DNA of 64,000 nucleotides. Source: Leifsonia sp. Leaf336 (GTDB taxonomy: Bacteria > Actinomycetota > Actinomycetes > Actinomycetales > Microbacteriaceae). Positions 33,693 through 42,803 of the stretch are shown here, piece after piece (the stretch's first letter is position 1; every line of letters begins with the position of its first letter). The translations under genes and the position numbers were made by a program. The notes under the pieces were generated by a model that had not been told where the DNA came from, did no database searches, and was given only the letters and a program-made list of their open reading frames with translations. The stretch is from positions 601,018 to 665,017 of the forward strand of contig NZ_LMOZ01000003.1 in assembly GCF_001423695.1 (NCBI RefSeq), given 5' to 3'.

Positions 33693-35293
33693 TGCCCCAG
33701 CAGGTGACGAGCTTCTTCCGCCGGCTCGGCGACACGATCCGCGGGTTCAGCGTGGCCCAGCGGGTCATCGCCGTGATCGGCGTGGCCGTGATCGGCCTGG
33801 GAGCGGCCGGCCTCGCCATGTGGGCGTCGCAGCCGTCGTACACGCCGCTGTTCTCCGGCCTCCAGGCCGCCGACGCGTCGGCGATCGTCGACCAGCTGCG
33901 CACCGACGGCGTCCCGTACCAGCTCACCGACGGGGGAGGCACCATCATGGTGCCCCAGCAGAAGGTCTACGACGAACGGCTCAAGGCGGCCTCGGCCGGC
34001 CTGCCGACCTCCACGACGAACGGCTACTCGCTGCTCGACAAGATGGGCGTCACGTCCTCCGAGTTCCAGCAGTCGGTCACCTACAAGCGGGCGATGGAGG
34101 GCGAGCTCGCCAACACGATCTCCGCCATGAAGGGGGTCAAGACGGCGTCCGTGCGGCTCGCGATCCCCGAGGACACCGTGTTCGTCTCCGAGAAGAAGGA
34201 TCCGACCGCCTCCGTCTTCGTCGAGACGCAGGCCGGGGTCACGCTCACCGCCGACCAGGTGCAGGCCATCGTGCACCTGACCAGCGCCGCCGTCACCGGC
34301 ATGCAGCCCACCGACGTCGCGGTCGTCGATGCGAACGGCAACGTGCTGAGCACGGTCGGCGCCGGCGCGACGGGGGGAGCGGACAAGCAGGCCAACGACT
34401 ACGAGGCCCGCGTCAAGTCGGCCGTGCAGGACATGCTCGACAAGGTCGTCGGCCCCGGGAACGCCACCGTGGCGGTCGCCGCCGACGTGAGCAACGAGTC
34501 CGCCCAGCGCACCGAGGAGTCGTTCACGTCGCCGACGAACGCCCCGTCGCTGAGCGAGACCACCCAGAAGGAGACCTACACCGGCACCGGAGGCAACTCG
34601 GCCGCCGGAGTGCTGGGACCCGACAACATCGCCGTGCCGAACGGCACCAACGGCAACGGCACCTTCAACTCGGAGTCGAGCACCAAGGACAACGCGGTCG
34701 ACAAGGTCACCGAGCAGCGCACCATCCCGGCCGGCGCGATCAACCGCCAGACGGTCTCGGTCGCCGTGAACTCCGACGCCGTCACCAACGTGAGCGCCAA
34801 CGAGTTGCGGAACATGGTCAACGCCGCTGCCGGCATCGACACCAAGCGCGGCGACTCGGTCAGCGTGCAGCTGGTGCCGTTCAGCAAGGCGGGCGCGACA
34901 GAGGCGGCCAAGGCGATCCAGGCGGCGAAGGACGCCGCTGCGGCGGACCAGCTCACGGGGATCATCCGCACCTCCATCATCGGCGCCGCGGTCGTGGCCG
35001 CCGCGATCATCGCGTTCGCGCTGTTCCGTCGCGGCCGCAAGCGTGCGGCCGAGAACGCCGAGCTGGAGGCCGAGCGCGCGGACACCGCCGCACTCGAGGC
35101 CGCGGCCTTCCCGATCGCGCTCGAGCCGGCGCAGCCGACGATCCCCATGCAGCTCGACCCGGTGCCCGACCCGACCGGCCCCGAGCTCGAGGCCGAGCGC
35201 CGCCGGCAGGAGATCGAGTCGCTCGCCGAGCGCGACCCGCAGAAGACCGCCGAGTTCCTGCGCAGTCTCATGGAGGACCGGGCCGGCGTATGA
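33692..35293 (+). CDS. fliF: flagellar MS-ring protein FliF
   Basis: A 533-residue MS-ring protein with two membrane spans (residues about 24-46 and 428-448). The periplasmic-type domain has YTPLFSGLQAADASAIVDQL, GLPTSTTNGYSLLDKMGVTSSEF, RAMEGELANTISAMKGVKTASVRLAIPE (the FliF/YscJ core) and NRQTVSVAVN. The C-terminal cytoplasmic tail (about 449-533) ends RDPQKTAEFLRSLMEDR, which binds FliG. It overlaps fliG by ATGA. Confidence 0.96.
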   Translation: MPQQVTSFFRRLGDTIRGFSVAQRVIAVIGVAVIGLGAAGLAMWASQPSYTPLFSGLQAADASAIVDQLRTDGVPYQLTDGGGTIMVPQQKVYDERLKAASAGLPTSTTNGYSLLDKMGVTSSEFQQSVTYKRAMEGELANTISAMKGVKTASVRLAIPEDTVFVSEKKDPTASVFVETQAGVTLTADQVQAIVHLTSAAVTGMQPTDVAVVDANGNVLSTVGAGATGGADKQANDYEARVKSAVQDMLDKVVGPGNATVAVAADVSNESAQRTEESFTSPTNAPSLSETTQKETYTGTGGNSAAGVLGPDNIAVPNGTNGNGTFNSESSTKDNAVDKVTEQRTIPAGAINRQTVSVAVNSDAVTNVSANELRNMVNAAAGIDTKRGDSVSVQLVPFSKAGATEAAKAIQAAKDAAAADQLTGIIRTSIIGAAVVAAAIIAFALFRRGRKRAAENAELEAERADTAALEAAAFPIALEPAQPTIPMQLDPVPDPTGPELEAERRRQEIESLAERDPQKTAEFLRSLMEDRAGV

Positions 35294-36309
35294 ACGACAC
35301 CAAGACCCCGCTGACCGGCCCCCAGAAGGTCGCCGTCGTGCTGATGAACATGGATCAGCAGCGCGCCGCCCAGGTGATGAAGCAGTTCTCCGACGAGGAG
35401 GCCGACGAGATCACCGCGGAGATCCTCCGCCTGCGCCGCGTCGACCCGTCCGTCGCCGAGAAGGCGCTGAGCGAGTTCCACGACCTCACCGCGCGAGGCG
35501 GCGTCAGCACCCGCGGCGGACGCGACATCGCCGTGGGGCTGCTTGAGGCGTCGTTCGGCGCCGAGCGCGCGACAGGCGTGCTCAACCGGGTGGCCTCGTC
35601 GATGGCGGGCAAGCAGTTCGAGTTCCTCGACACGGTGGAGCCCGGGCAGGTGCAGATGCTGCTGGCGGGCGAGTTGCCGCAGACCAGCGCGCTGGTGCTC
35701 GCCCACCTGCGCGCCGACCACGCCTCCCGCGTGCTGGCCGGCCTCGACGACGACGCGCGCACCGAGGTCGCCCACGCGATCGCGACCATGGGCTCACCGA
35801 GCCCGGACGCCGTGCGCGTCGTCGCAGACACGTTGAAGCAGCGCGCGAGCGCCGTGGTCTCCGCCCGCACATCCTCCGACTCGGTCGGGGGAGTGCAGCC
35901 GCTCGTCGACATCATCAACCGGGCCGACGCCGCGACCGAGAAGGCCCTCCTGGAGGCGCTGGAGCAGCGCGACCCAGCGCTCGCCGAGGAGGTCCGGTCG
36001 CGGATGCTCACGTTCGACGACATCGTGCGCCTCGACCCGCGCGACGTGCAGCAGGTGCTGCGCGGCGTGGACGCGGCCGTGCTCGCCGTCGCCACCAAGG
36101 GCGCCACCGAGGCGGTCACCGAAGTCATCACCTCGAACCTGTCCGAGCGCAACCGCGAGATCCTCGAGGACGAGATCCGCATCCTCGGGCCGGTGCGGCT
36201 GTCGCAGGTGGAGGACGCGCGCGCGTCGATCGTCCGCGCCATCCGCGACCTGGAGGCCGCGGGCACGATCACGGTGCAGCGCGGCGACGAGGACGCGTAT
36301 GTCGAATGA
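35290..36309 (+). CDS. fliG: flagellar motor switch protein FliG
   Basis: Rotor protein that transmits torque, 339 residues. The N-terminal FliF-binding domain has LTGPQKVAVVLMNMDQQRAAQVMKQF. The middle domain contains EHPQ-type contacts replaced by GELPQTSALVLAHLRADHASRVL. The C-terminal motor domain has MLTFDDIVRLDPRDVQQVLR and the charged LSERNREILEDEIRILGPVRLSQVEDAR. ATGA overlap with fliF; the 3' end overlaps fliH by 11 nt. Confidence 0.96.
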   Translation: MNDTKTPLTGPQKVAVVLMNMDQQRAAQVMKQFSDEEADEITAEILRLRRVDPSVAEKALSEFHDLTARGGVSTRGGRDIAVGLLEASFGAERATGVLNRVASSMAGKQFEFLDTVEPGQVQMLLAGELPQTSALVLAHLRADHASRVLAGLDDDARTEVAHAIATMGSPSPDAVRVVADTLKQRASAVVSARTSSDSVGGVQPLVDIINRADAATEKALLEALEQRDPALAEEVRSRMLTFDDIVRLDPRDVQQVLRGVDAAVLAVATKGATEAVTEVITSNLSERNREILEDEIRILGPVRLSQVEDARASIVRAIRDLEAAGTITVQRGDEDAYVE

Positions 36310-36925
36310 CGTCGCCTTCGCGCCGCTGACCGTCCCCGTGCTCGCGGAGACGGACGACCAGCACGCCGCAGCGGATGCCGCCAGGGCGCGCGGCTTCGCC
36401 GCGGGCTATGCGGACGGCCGGCGCGAGGCGGCCGCCGAGCAGGCCGCATGGCTGGCGGAGGCCGAGCTGGCGCGCGCCGCGGAGGCGGACGCAGCCGCCC
36501 GCCGTATCGCCGTGCTCGCGCAGACCCTGCGCACCGCGGCCGTCGAGCTCCGAGAGGCCACCGTCCCCGTGATCGCCGAGGTCGAGGACACGCTGGTCGC
36601 GGCGGCGTTCGAGCTGGCGGAGGCCGTCGTCGGCACCGTACTCGGCGACCGGCTCGCCGCCGCGCGGGCCGCCGTGGCCCGGGTGTTCGCCGAGGCGCCC
36701 GCCGGGGAGCTGACGGTGATTCGGATCAACCCGGAGGACCTGGCGCTGCTGCGCGAAGCCGAACGGAGCGGGGGCGCCCGCGACGGCACGTTCGTCCTCG
36801 ACGGCGTCACGACGGTGGCCGACCCCTCGCTCGCGCCGGGCGACGCGATCGGCGGCCTCCCGACCGGATGGCTGGACGCGCGCATCCGCGCCTCGCTCCA
36901 ACGCGCAGGGGAGGCCCTGTCGTGA
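36299..36925 (+). CDS. fliH: flagellar assembly protein FliH
   Basis: Negative regulator/adaptor of the export ATPase FliI, 208 residues. An Ala/Glu-rich coiled coil (residues about 22-95) is followed by a FliH/HrpE-type C-terminal domain (AVVGTVLGDRLAAARAAVARVF, VIRINPEDLALL, DPSLAPGDAIGGLPTGWLDARI). It overlaps fliG by 11 nt and fliI by GTGA. Low sequence conservation is normal for the family; position is decisive. Confidence 0.88.
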   Translation: MSNDVAFAPLTVPVLAETDDQHAAADAARARGFAAGYADGRREAAAEQAAWLAEAELARAAEADAAARRIAVLAQTLRTAAVELREATVPVIAEVEDTLVAAAFELAEAVVGTVLGDRLAAARAAVARVFAEAPAGELTVIRINPEDLALLREAERSGGARDGTFVLDGVTTVADPSLAPGDAIGGLPTGWLDARIRASLQRAGEALS

Positions 36926-38250
36926 CGGCGGCACTGGCGAACTGGGGCGCCGCGGTGGAGGCCGCAGCGGTCGAACGCGTCGGCCGCGTGACCGCCGTGA
37001 TCGGCCTCGGCGCCGAGATCGAGGGCGTGCGCGCGGCGATCGGCGATCTCGTGGTGATCGGCGACGGAGAGGGCGTGCACGCCGAGGTCGTGGCCACGAC
37101 CTCCACCGGGGCGAAGGTGATGCCCTACGGGCGCCTCACCGGCATCGCCGCCGGAGCGCCGGTGCGTGCCGTGCGCAGCCCGCTGCTCGTCCCCACGGGG
37201 GACGGCATGCTCGGCCGGGTGATCGACGCCCTCGGGCGACCGCTCGATGGCCGCGGCCCGATCGCTCCCGACGGCTTCGTCGCGCTGGACAACCGGGCGC
37301 CGGATGCGATGCGCCGCGCGCGCATCCAGTCGCCGCTCGGACTCGGCGTCCGCGTGCTCGACACGCTCGTGACGGTGGGCCGCGGCCAGCGCCTCGGCCT
37401 GTTCGCCGGCTCCGGCGTCGGCAAATCCTCGCTGCTCTCGATGATCGCGCGCGGCACGGATGCGGCAGTCTCGGTGATCGCGCTGGTGGGGGAGCGCGGC
37501 CGCGAGGTGCGCGAGTTCCTCGAGGACGACCTCGGGCCGGCCGGCCTGGCGCGGTCCGTCGTCGTGGTGGCGACCTCCGACGAGCCGGCGGTCATGCGCC
37601 GGCGCGCGGCCTTCGCGGCCACCCGCATCGCCGAGTCGTTCCGCGACCAGGGCCGCGATGTCGTGCTCATGATGGACTCGCTGACCCGCGTGGCGATGGC
37701 GCAGCGCGAGATCGGGCTCTCGGCGGGCGAGCCTCCCGCCACCCGCGGCTACCCGCCGTCGACCTTCTCGCTGCTCGCGCAACTGCTCGAGCGCGCGGGG
37801 ACCGGCGAGACCGGCTCGATCACCGGGCTCTACACCGTGCTCGTCGACGGCGACGACCACAACGAGCCCATCGCCGACGCCGCGCGCAGCATCCTCGACG
37901 GCCACGTCGTGCTCGACCGGAGGCTGTCCGTCGTCGGGCACTTCCCCTCCGTCGACGTGCTCGGATCGATCTCGCGCCTCGCCTCCCGGGTCACGACCCC
38001 GGAGCAGCGCGCGGCCGCGACGGGGCTGCGCAGCATCCTCGCCGCCAGGGTCGCGGCGCAGGACCTCCTCGATGTCGGTGCGTACAAGCCGGGGACGAAC
38101 CCGCGTGTGGACGCCGCCGTCGCCAACGAGGACGCCATCAACCGCTTCCTCCGGCAGGGGATCGGCGAACCCTCCGCGTTCGCGGACGGCTGGGCACGAC
38201 TGAACGAGCTGGTGGCGGCGATGCCCGCCGCCGGGACAGGGGTGGTGTGA
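36922..38250 (+). CDS. fliI: flagellum-specific export ATPase FliI
   Basis: Type III export ATPase, 442 residues, related to F1-beta. Walker A LGLFAGSGVGKSSLL, ALVGERGREVREFLED, Walker B VVLMMDSLTRVAMAQREIGL, GYPPSTFSLLAQLLERAG and the DGDDHNEPIADAARSILDGHVVL segment are all standard. GTG 36922 overlaps the fliH stop; the 3' end overlaps fliJ. Confidence 0.96.
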   Translation: MTAALANWGAAVEAAAVERVGRVTAVIGLGAEIEGVRAAIGDLVVIGDGEGVHAEVVATTSTGAKVMPYGRLTGIAAGAPVRAVRSPLLVPTGDGMLGRVIDALGRPLDGRGPIAPDGFVALDNRAPDAMRRARIQSPLGLGVRVLDTLVTVGRGQRLGLFAGSGVGKSSLLSMIARGTDAAVSVIALVGERGREVREFLEDDLGPAGLARSVVVVATSDEPAVMRRRAAFAATRIAESFRDQGRDVVLMMDSLTRVAMAQREIGLSAGEPPATRGYPPSTFSLLAQLLERAGTGETGSITGLYTVLVDGDDHNEPIADAARSILDGHVVLDRRLSVVGHFPSVDVLGSISRLASRVTTPEQRAAATGLRSILAARVAAQDLLDVGAYKPGTNPRVDAAVANEDAINRFLRQGIGEPSAFADGWARLNELVAAMPAAGTGVV

Positions 38251-38699
38251 TGGCACGGACGTTCCCGCTCGCCGGACTGCTGCGACTGCGGCAGATCGAG
38301 AAGGACAACGCCGCGAGCGACCTCGCCGCCGCGAACGCGCTGCGGCGCGACGTTCAGGACCGCCAGGTGCGCGCGATCGCCGCCCTGCACGCGGTGCCGG
38401 TGGAGGCGACCGACGCGAGCACGATGTTCGCGCTCGCCGCGGCCCGCGCCTCCAGCCGCAGCATGCTGGCCGACCTGGCCGCCTACGCCGAGCACGCCGA
38501 GACGGAGGTCGCGGAGGCGCAGCAGACGTTCACCGAGGCGAAGATCCGCGCCGTCGGCCTGGAGAAGCTCGAGGCACGGCATCACGCGGACGTCGTAGCG
38601 GGCGAGCTCGGAGCCGAGCAGGCGGCCATCGACGAGATCGCGACCGGCGCCTGGCTGCGCGGACGCTCCGACCAGGACGAAGGAAGGCACGAGGCATGA
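38250..38699 (+). CDS. fliJ: flagellar export protein FliJ
   Basis: A 149-residue helical protein: FPLAGLLRLRQIEKDNAASDLAAANALRRDV, then a long Ala/Glu coiled coil, matching the size and composition of FliJ, the central stalk of the export ATPase. ATG 38250 (TGATG coupling with fliI) is preferred over the adjacent GTG 38247; both are possible. It overlaps the next gene by ATGA. Confidence 0.83.
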   Translation: MARTFPLAGLLRLRQIEKDNAASDLAAANALRRDVQDRQVRAIAALHAVPVEATDASTMFALAAARASSRSMLADLAAYAEHAETEVAEAQQTFTEAKIRAVGLEKLEARHHADVVAGELGAEQAAIDEIATGAWLRGRSDQDEGRHEA

Positions 38700-39481
38700 C
38701 GGTCACCGATGCGATCGGGCGGATCTCCCAGATCCAGGCCACGATCGCCCAGCTCGACCAGATCACGACGGGAACCGCGGCCTCCGCGACCCCGTCGACA
38801 TCGGCCACGTCGTCGACGAACTTCGCCGACGCGCTCGCGGGCGCACTCGGGACCTCCGGGGTCGATGCCACGACCGGCTCGTCGGGCGGCGTCACGGGCG
38901 CCGACGTCGTCGCCGACGCCAAGAAATACCTCGGCGTTCCGTACGTCTTCGGCGGGACCAGCTCGTCGGGCATCGACTGCTCCGGCCTGGTGCAGCGGGT
39001 CTACAAGGACCTCGGGATCGACCTCCCGCGGCTCGTCTCTGGCCAGGCGAAGATGGGCACCGAGGTGCCGTCGCTGGCGCAGGCGCAGCCCGGCGACCTC
39101 ATCGTCACCAACGGCGGAGAGCACATCGTGATCTACGCGGGCGACGGCAAGGTGATCCACGCGCCGAGCGAGGGCCGCAATGTCAGCCTCGTGAACAACT
39201 GGATGGACGACTCGGACATCGTGACCATCCGGCGGATCGTTCCGCAGGCGACGGCCGCTCCGGCCTCGACGGCGTTGTCGACGACGAGCGGTGCTTCGGC
39301 GTCGGCTCTCGCCTCCGCGCTGGCGAGCCTGTCGGGGACGACCGGCGTGTCGGGGCTGTCCGGGCTGTCCGGCCTGTCGGGTCTTGCCGGGCTGTCCGGG
39401 GCCGGCTCGTCGACCTCCACGACGCAGGCCGATCTGCTGCGGTCGCTCCTCGCCTCCGTGATGCAGGGAGGCTCGCTGTGA
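38696..39481 (+). CDS. NlpC/P60 (C40) peptidoglycan hydrolase of the flagellar operon
   Basis: A 261-residue protein with a C40 cysteine-peptidase domain (residues about 68-184): YLGVPYVFGGTSSSGIDCSGLVQ with catalytic Cys95, EHIVIYAG with His143 and VIHAP with His155. It has a Ser/Thr/Ala linker, a GLSGLSGLSGLAGLSG repeat near the C-terminus, and no signal peptide, so export through the flagellar system is plausible. It sits between fliJ and fliK where many bacteria have flgJ-like wall hydrolases, and may open the wall for the rod. ATGA/GTGA overlaps on both sides. Confidence 0.85.
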   Translation: MTVTDAIGRISQIQATIAQLDQITTGTAASATPSTSATSSTNFADALAGALGTSGVDATTGSSGGVTGADVVADAKKYLGVPYVFGGTSSSGIDCSGLVQRVYKDLGIDLPRLVSGQAKMGTEVPSLAQAQPGDLIVTNGGEHIVIYAGDGKVIHAPSEGRNVSLVNNWMDDSDIVTIRRIVPQATAAPASTALSTTSGASASALASALASLSGTTGVSGLSGLSGLSGLAGLSGAGSSTSTTQADLLRSLLASVMQGGSL

Positions 39482-41031
39482 CGCCCGGAGCGGTGGTCGC
39501 ACCGGGCTCAGCGCCGTCGAACGCCGGCACCACGGGAGGCCCGCGCGCGTCCCGCCCGGGCGGAGCCGACGCGTTCGGCGCGTTCCTGGCCGGCGCGACG
39601 GACGCTCACGCGGACACCGGCAGGCGAGACACGCCGGCGCCGGCGCGCCCCGCGCCCGCGCATGCGGCGCCCGCGCCTGCCGATCAGCACAGCCATTTGC
39701 CCAGTCGCAAGCCTGGCTCGACGGCCCCGCGGACATCGGACGAGCACGCCGGATCGGCGAGCGACGCACAGGCCGCGACACCTGCAGTCGAGACGCCGTC
39801 AGCCGCGCCGGATGCTGGTGGGGCGGCGCTTATCGCGACCTCCGGAGCAGCGGCGCCCGCGCCGGCGGCCGGCGCCGGCTCGCCGAGCGTCGCGGACGTG
39901 TCGGCCGTGCCGGTGGTGGGTGCGCCCGTCGGCGCAGTCCCGGTCGCCGCCGTCGTGCCCGCACCCACGGCCGGAAGGCCGCAGGGCGCGGAGGCTCCAG
40001 GGTCCGCGCCGGCAGCACCGACGTCGGCGCCTGCCGGTCGGAGCGTTGCCATCGACTCGAACGGCTCCGCGCTCCCGTCACCGCGCGCCGACCAGGCGCC
40101 GGTCACGCAGACGCCGGTCACACAGGCGCCGACTGCGCAGAAGCCGAACACGCAGACGCCGGTCCAGCAGGTGCCCGCGCGACCGTCCATGGAGGATCAG
40201 GCGCCGCAGCCGCTCACGCCGGCGATCCCCGCGACGCCCGCGACGGCTCCATCCGGAACGCCCGGCAGCGCATCGACGGCCTCCACGGAGGCGGCCGCCA
40301 CCCTCCCGCTCGCGCCGACGCCGCGTGCCGCCCGCGCTCCGCAGGAGGCTCTCCTCAGTACCCCGGCGGCTCCCACGTCGGCGGCCGCGGGCGACGTGCC
40401 CGCGACCTCCCGGCCCGTCGTCGCCGCCGCCCCGACCGCAGAACTGCAGAGCCGCCCCGGCGACGCCCTCCCCGGAGTCTCGGCGCCGGCCTCCGCTGCG
40501 CCCCCGGCGCCCGCACCGGTCACCGCGACGACGACCGTAGCCGCTCCGGCCGCCACCGCGCAGCAACCGCAGACGCTCGACGCCCAGCTCGCCCGCCCCG
40601 TGTTCACGCTGGCGGCCGCGGGCCGTGGCGAGCACGTGATGACCGTGCACGTGACGCCGGACAACCTCGGGCCGGTCACCGTCCGCGCCCACGTCGGCGT
40701 CGAGGGCGTGCGGGTCGAGCTGTTCGCCCCCACCGACGCCGGGCGCGACGCACTGCGAGCGATCCTCCCCGACCTCCGGCGCGACCTCGGCAGCGCCGGC
40801 CTCACCGGCACGCTCGACCTCTCGTCGCAGAACCAGCCGTCGCCGCAGCAGCAGTCCGCGGCCGACGGTCGTGCCGCCGGCCAGCAGGCGGACGCGCGTG
40901 CCGGCTCCGACGGCCGGCCCTCCGGCGACGAAAGCTCGCGGCCGTTCCGCGGCGACGCCGACCGCGACGCCGACCGCCTCCCGCACCCCGCGGCCGACGG
41001 GTCCACCTACTCGATCGACCTCATCGTCTAA
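39478..41031 (+). CDS. fliK: flagellar hook-length control protein FliK
   Basis: A 517-residue molecular ruler. Residues 1-360 are low-complexity Pro/Ala/Thr/Gln, including imperfect repeats of TQTPVTQAP type near residues 205-225. The conserved C-terminal hook domain (about 365-450) has ARPVFTLAAAGRGEHVMTVH, VTPDNLGPVTVRAHV and GVRVELFAPTDAGRDALRAILPDLRRDL. It switches the export gate from hook to filament substrates. GTG 39478 overlaps the preceding stop. Confidence 0.88.
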   Translation: MTPGAVVAPGSAPSNAGTTGGPRASRPGGADAFGAFLAGATDAHADTGRRDTPAPARPAPAHAAPAPADQHSHLPSRKPGSTAPRTSDEHAGSASDAQAATPAVETPSAAPDAGGAALIATSGAAAPAPAAGAGSPSVADVSAVPVVGAPVGAVPVAAVVPAPTAGRPQGAEAPGSAPAAPTSAPAGRSVAIDSNGSALPSPRADQAPVTQTPVTQAPTAQKPNTQTPVQQVPARPSMEDQAPQPLTPAIPATPATAPSGTPGSASTASTEAAATLPLAPTPRAARAPQEALLSTPAAPTSAAAGDVPATSRPVVAAAPTAELQSRPGDALPGVSAPASAAPPAPAPVTATTTVAAPAATAQQPQTLDAQLARPVFTLAAAGRGEHVMTVHVTPDNLGPVTVRAHVGVEGVRVELFAPTDAGRDALRAILPDLRRDLGSAGLTGTLDLSSQNQPSPQQQSAADGRAAGQQADARAGSDGRPSGDESSRPFRGDADRDADRLPHPAADGSTYSIDLIV

Positions 41032-41050
41032 GACACCGAAAGGAGCCCCT

Positions 41051-41488
41051 GTGGCCGTCGACCCCATCACCGGAACCGACCCCGCCTCCAACGGCGGCAT
41101 CTACACCACGACGCCGACGCGCACGCCGAAGCAGTCGCTCGACAGCGAGGCCTTCATGCAGCTGCTCGTCACGCAGCTGCGCAACCAGGACCCGAGCTCG
41201 CCCATGGACACCAACCAGATGATCTCACAGACGACGCAGCTGGCCATGATGGAGAAGCTCACCAGCATGGACTCCACCAACCAGGAGAGCTTCGCGCTTC
41301 AGATGCGCACCTCCGCTGCGGCGCTGATCGGGCACACCGTCAGCTATCTCGACAAGAACGGCGACACGAAGACAGGCACGGCGTCCTCCGTCTCGTACGC
41401 CGCCGCCGTACCGGTGGTCACCGTCGGCGACCAGCAGATCAACCTCGACTCCATCCTCGGCGTGGTCACTCCGACCGCGACCGCCTGA
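41051..41488 (+). CDS. flgD: flagellar hook scaffolding protein FlgD
   Basis: A 145-residue FlgD: SLDSEAFMQLLVTQLRNQDPSSPMDTNQMISQTTQLAMMEKLTSM is the N-terminal consensus. It is short because it lacks the C-terminal FlgD Tudor-like/FN3 insert found in proteobacteria, as in many Gram-positives. It caps the growing hook. GTG 41051 follows GAAAGGAG. It lies 19 nt after fliK and 25 nt before flgE. Confidence 0.92.
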   Translation: MAVDPITGTDPASNGGIYTTTPTRTPKQSLDSEAFMQLLVTQLRNQDPSSPMDTNQMISQTTQLAMMEKLTSMDSTNQESFALQMRTSAAALIGHTVSYLDKNGDTKTGTASSVSYAAAVPVVTVGDQQINLDSILGVVTPTATA

Positions 41489-41513
41489 CGACTTCTCGCA
41501 GAAAGGCAGCATC

Positions 41514-42689
41514 ATGCTCCGCTCCCTCTACTCCGGAATCTCCGGGCTCCGCTCGCACCAGACCATGCTCGACGTCACCGGCAACAACATCGCCAACGTC
41601 AACACCACCGCCTTCAAGGGGTCGGCCGTGCAGTTCCAGGACACGCTCTCGCAGCTGGTGCAGGGCGCCACGGGCCCGGGAGCCCAGAACGGCGGCACCA
41701 ACCCGGCCCAGATCGGCCTCGGCGTGCTCGTGGCCGGCATCTCCACCAACTTCACCCAGGGCGCCGCCCAGGCGACGGGCCGCCCCACCGACATGATGAT
41801 CAACGGCGACGGCTTCTTCGTCACCAAGGTCGGAGGCGAGACCGTCTACACGCGCGCCGGCTCGTTCGACCCCGACGCCCTCGGCCGTCTGGTCGGTCCG
41901 GGCGGCGCGATCCTGCAGGGCTGGAACGCGGTCAACGGCGTGATCCAGCAGGGCGGCGCGCTCGGCGACGTGACCATCCCGCTCAACGCGGTCACCCCGG
42001 CGACGGCCACGACGGCGGGCACGATCAACGGCAACCTGCCCTCCGACGCTGTGCTCGGCGACCAGCTGGTGCGCGACGTCGACGTCTACGACGGCACCGG
42101 CACCTCCCGCAAGCTCACGCTGACCTTCACCAAGACGGCGGCAGGCTGGGACGTTGCGGGCGCAGACGCGAACGGCGCGACGGCCAACGGCGCGCTCACG
42201 TTCGACGCGACGGGCAAGCTCACGGCCGGCGGAAGCCTCGCCGTCGGCGGTGTCACCGTCGACCTCTCCACTGTCACCGGCTACGCCGGGATCACGACCG
42301 TGGCGTTCAAGAACCAGAACGGCGCCGCCTCCGGCACACTGCAGTCGTTCTCGCTCTCGAAGGACGGCACGATCATCGGCCTGTTCTCGAACGGCGACAA
42401 GCAGGCGGTCGGCCGGATCGCGCTCGCCACCTTCGTCAACCCGGGCGGCCTCGAGAAGGCCGGCGGCTCGACCTACCGCGCCACCGTCAACTCCGGCGCC
42501 GCCGAACTGGGCGGCCCCGGCGAAGCGGGACTCGGCACCCTGCAGAGCGGCTCGCTGGAGATGTCGAACGTCGACCTCTCGCAGGAGTTCACCAACCTGA
42601 TCGTCGCTCAGCGCGGCTTCCAGGCCAACGCCCGCATCATCACCACCTCCGACGAGGTACTCCAGGAGCTCACCAACCTCAAGCGCTGA
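41514..42689 (+). CDS. flgE: flagellar hook protein FlgE
   Basis: Hook subunit, 391 residues. LRSLYSGISGLRSHQTMLDVTGNNIANVNTTAFKGSAVQFQDTLSQ at the N-terminus and SLEMSNVDLSQEFTNLIVAQRGFQANARIITTSDEVLQELTNL at the C-terminus are diagnostic. MINGDGFFVTK marks the D1 start. ATG 41514 has GAAAGG upstream. It is the last gene before a strong terminator. No flgF or flgG follows. Confidence 0.96.
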   Translation: MLRSLYSGISGLRSHQTMLDVTGNNIANVNTTAFKGSAVQFQDTLSQLVQGATGPGAQNGGTNPAQIGLGVLVAGISTNFTQGAAQATGRPTDMMINGDGFFVTKVGGETVYTRAGSFDPDALGRLVGPGGAILQGWNAVNGVIQQGGALGDVTIPLNAVTPATATTAGTINGNLPSDAVLGDQLVRDVDVYDGTGTSRKLTLTFTKTAAGWDVAGADANGATANGALTFDATGKLTAGGSLAVGGVTVDLSTVTGYAGITTVAFKNQNGAASGTLQSFSLSKDGTIIGLFSNGDKQAVGRIALATFVNPGGLEKAGGSTYRATVNSGAAELGGPGEAGLGTLQSGSLEMSNVDLSQEFTNLIVAQRGFQANARIITTSDEVLQELTNLKR

Positions 42690-42717
42690 CGCGCGGCACC
42701 TGCCGCCGGCTCCACAA

Positions 42718-42751
42718 CGGAGGGGCTCCCGAAACGGCGGGAGCCCCTCCG
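42718..42751 (+). terminator. Terminator after flgE
   Basis: A 13-bp perfect stem (42718-42730 with 42739-42751) with an 8-nt loop, followed by TCTGTTCT. It ends the flgB-flgE operon. Confidence 0.9.
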
Positions 42752-42803
42752 TCTGTTCTGGACCGCGTTGCCATACTGAAGCCTCACGGAGGAAGGGGCG
42801 CTC

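Noticed and set aside
39970-40210. Repeats within fliK as a CRISPR-like or mobile repeat
   Set aside because: They encode in-frame TQTPVTQAP-type low-complexity protein repeats usual in FliK linkers.
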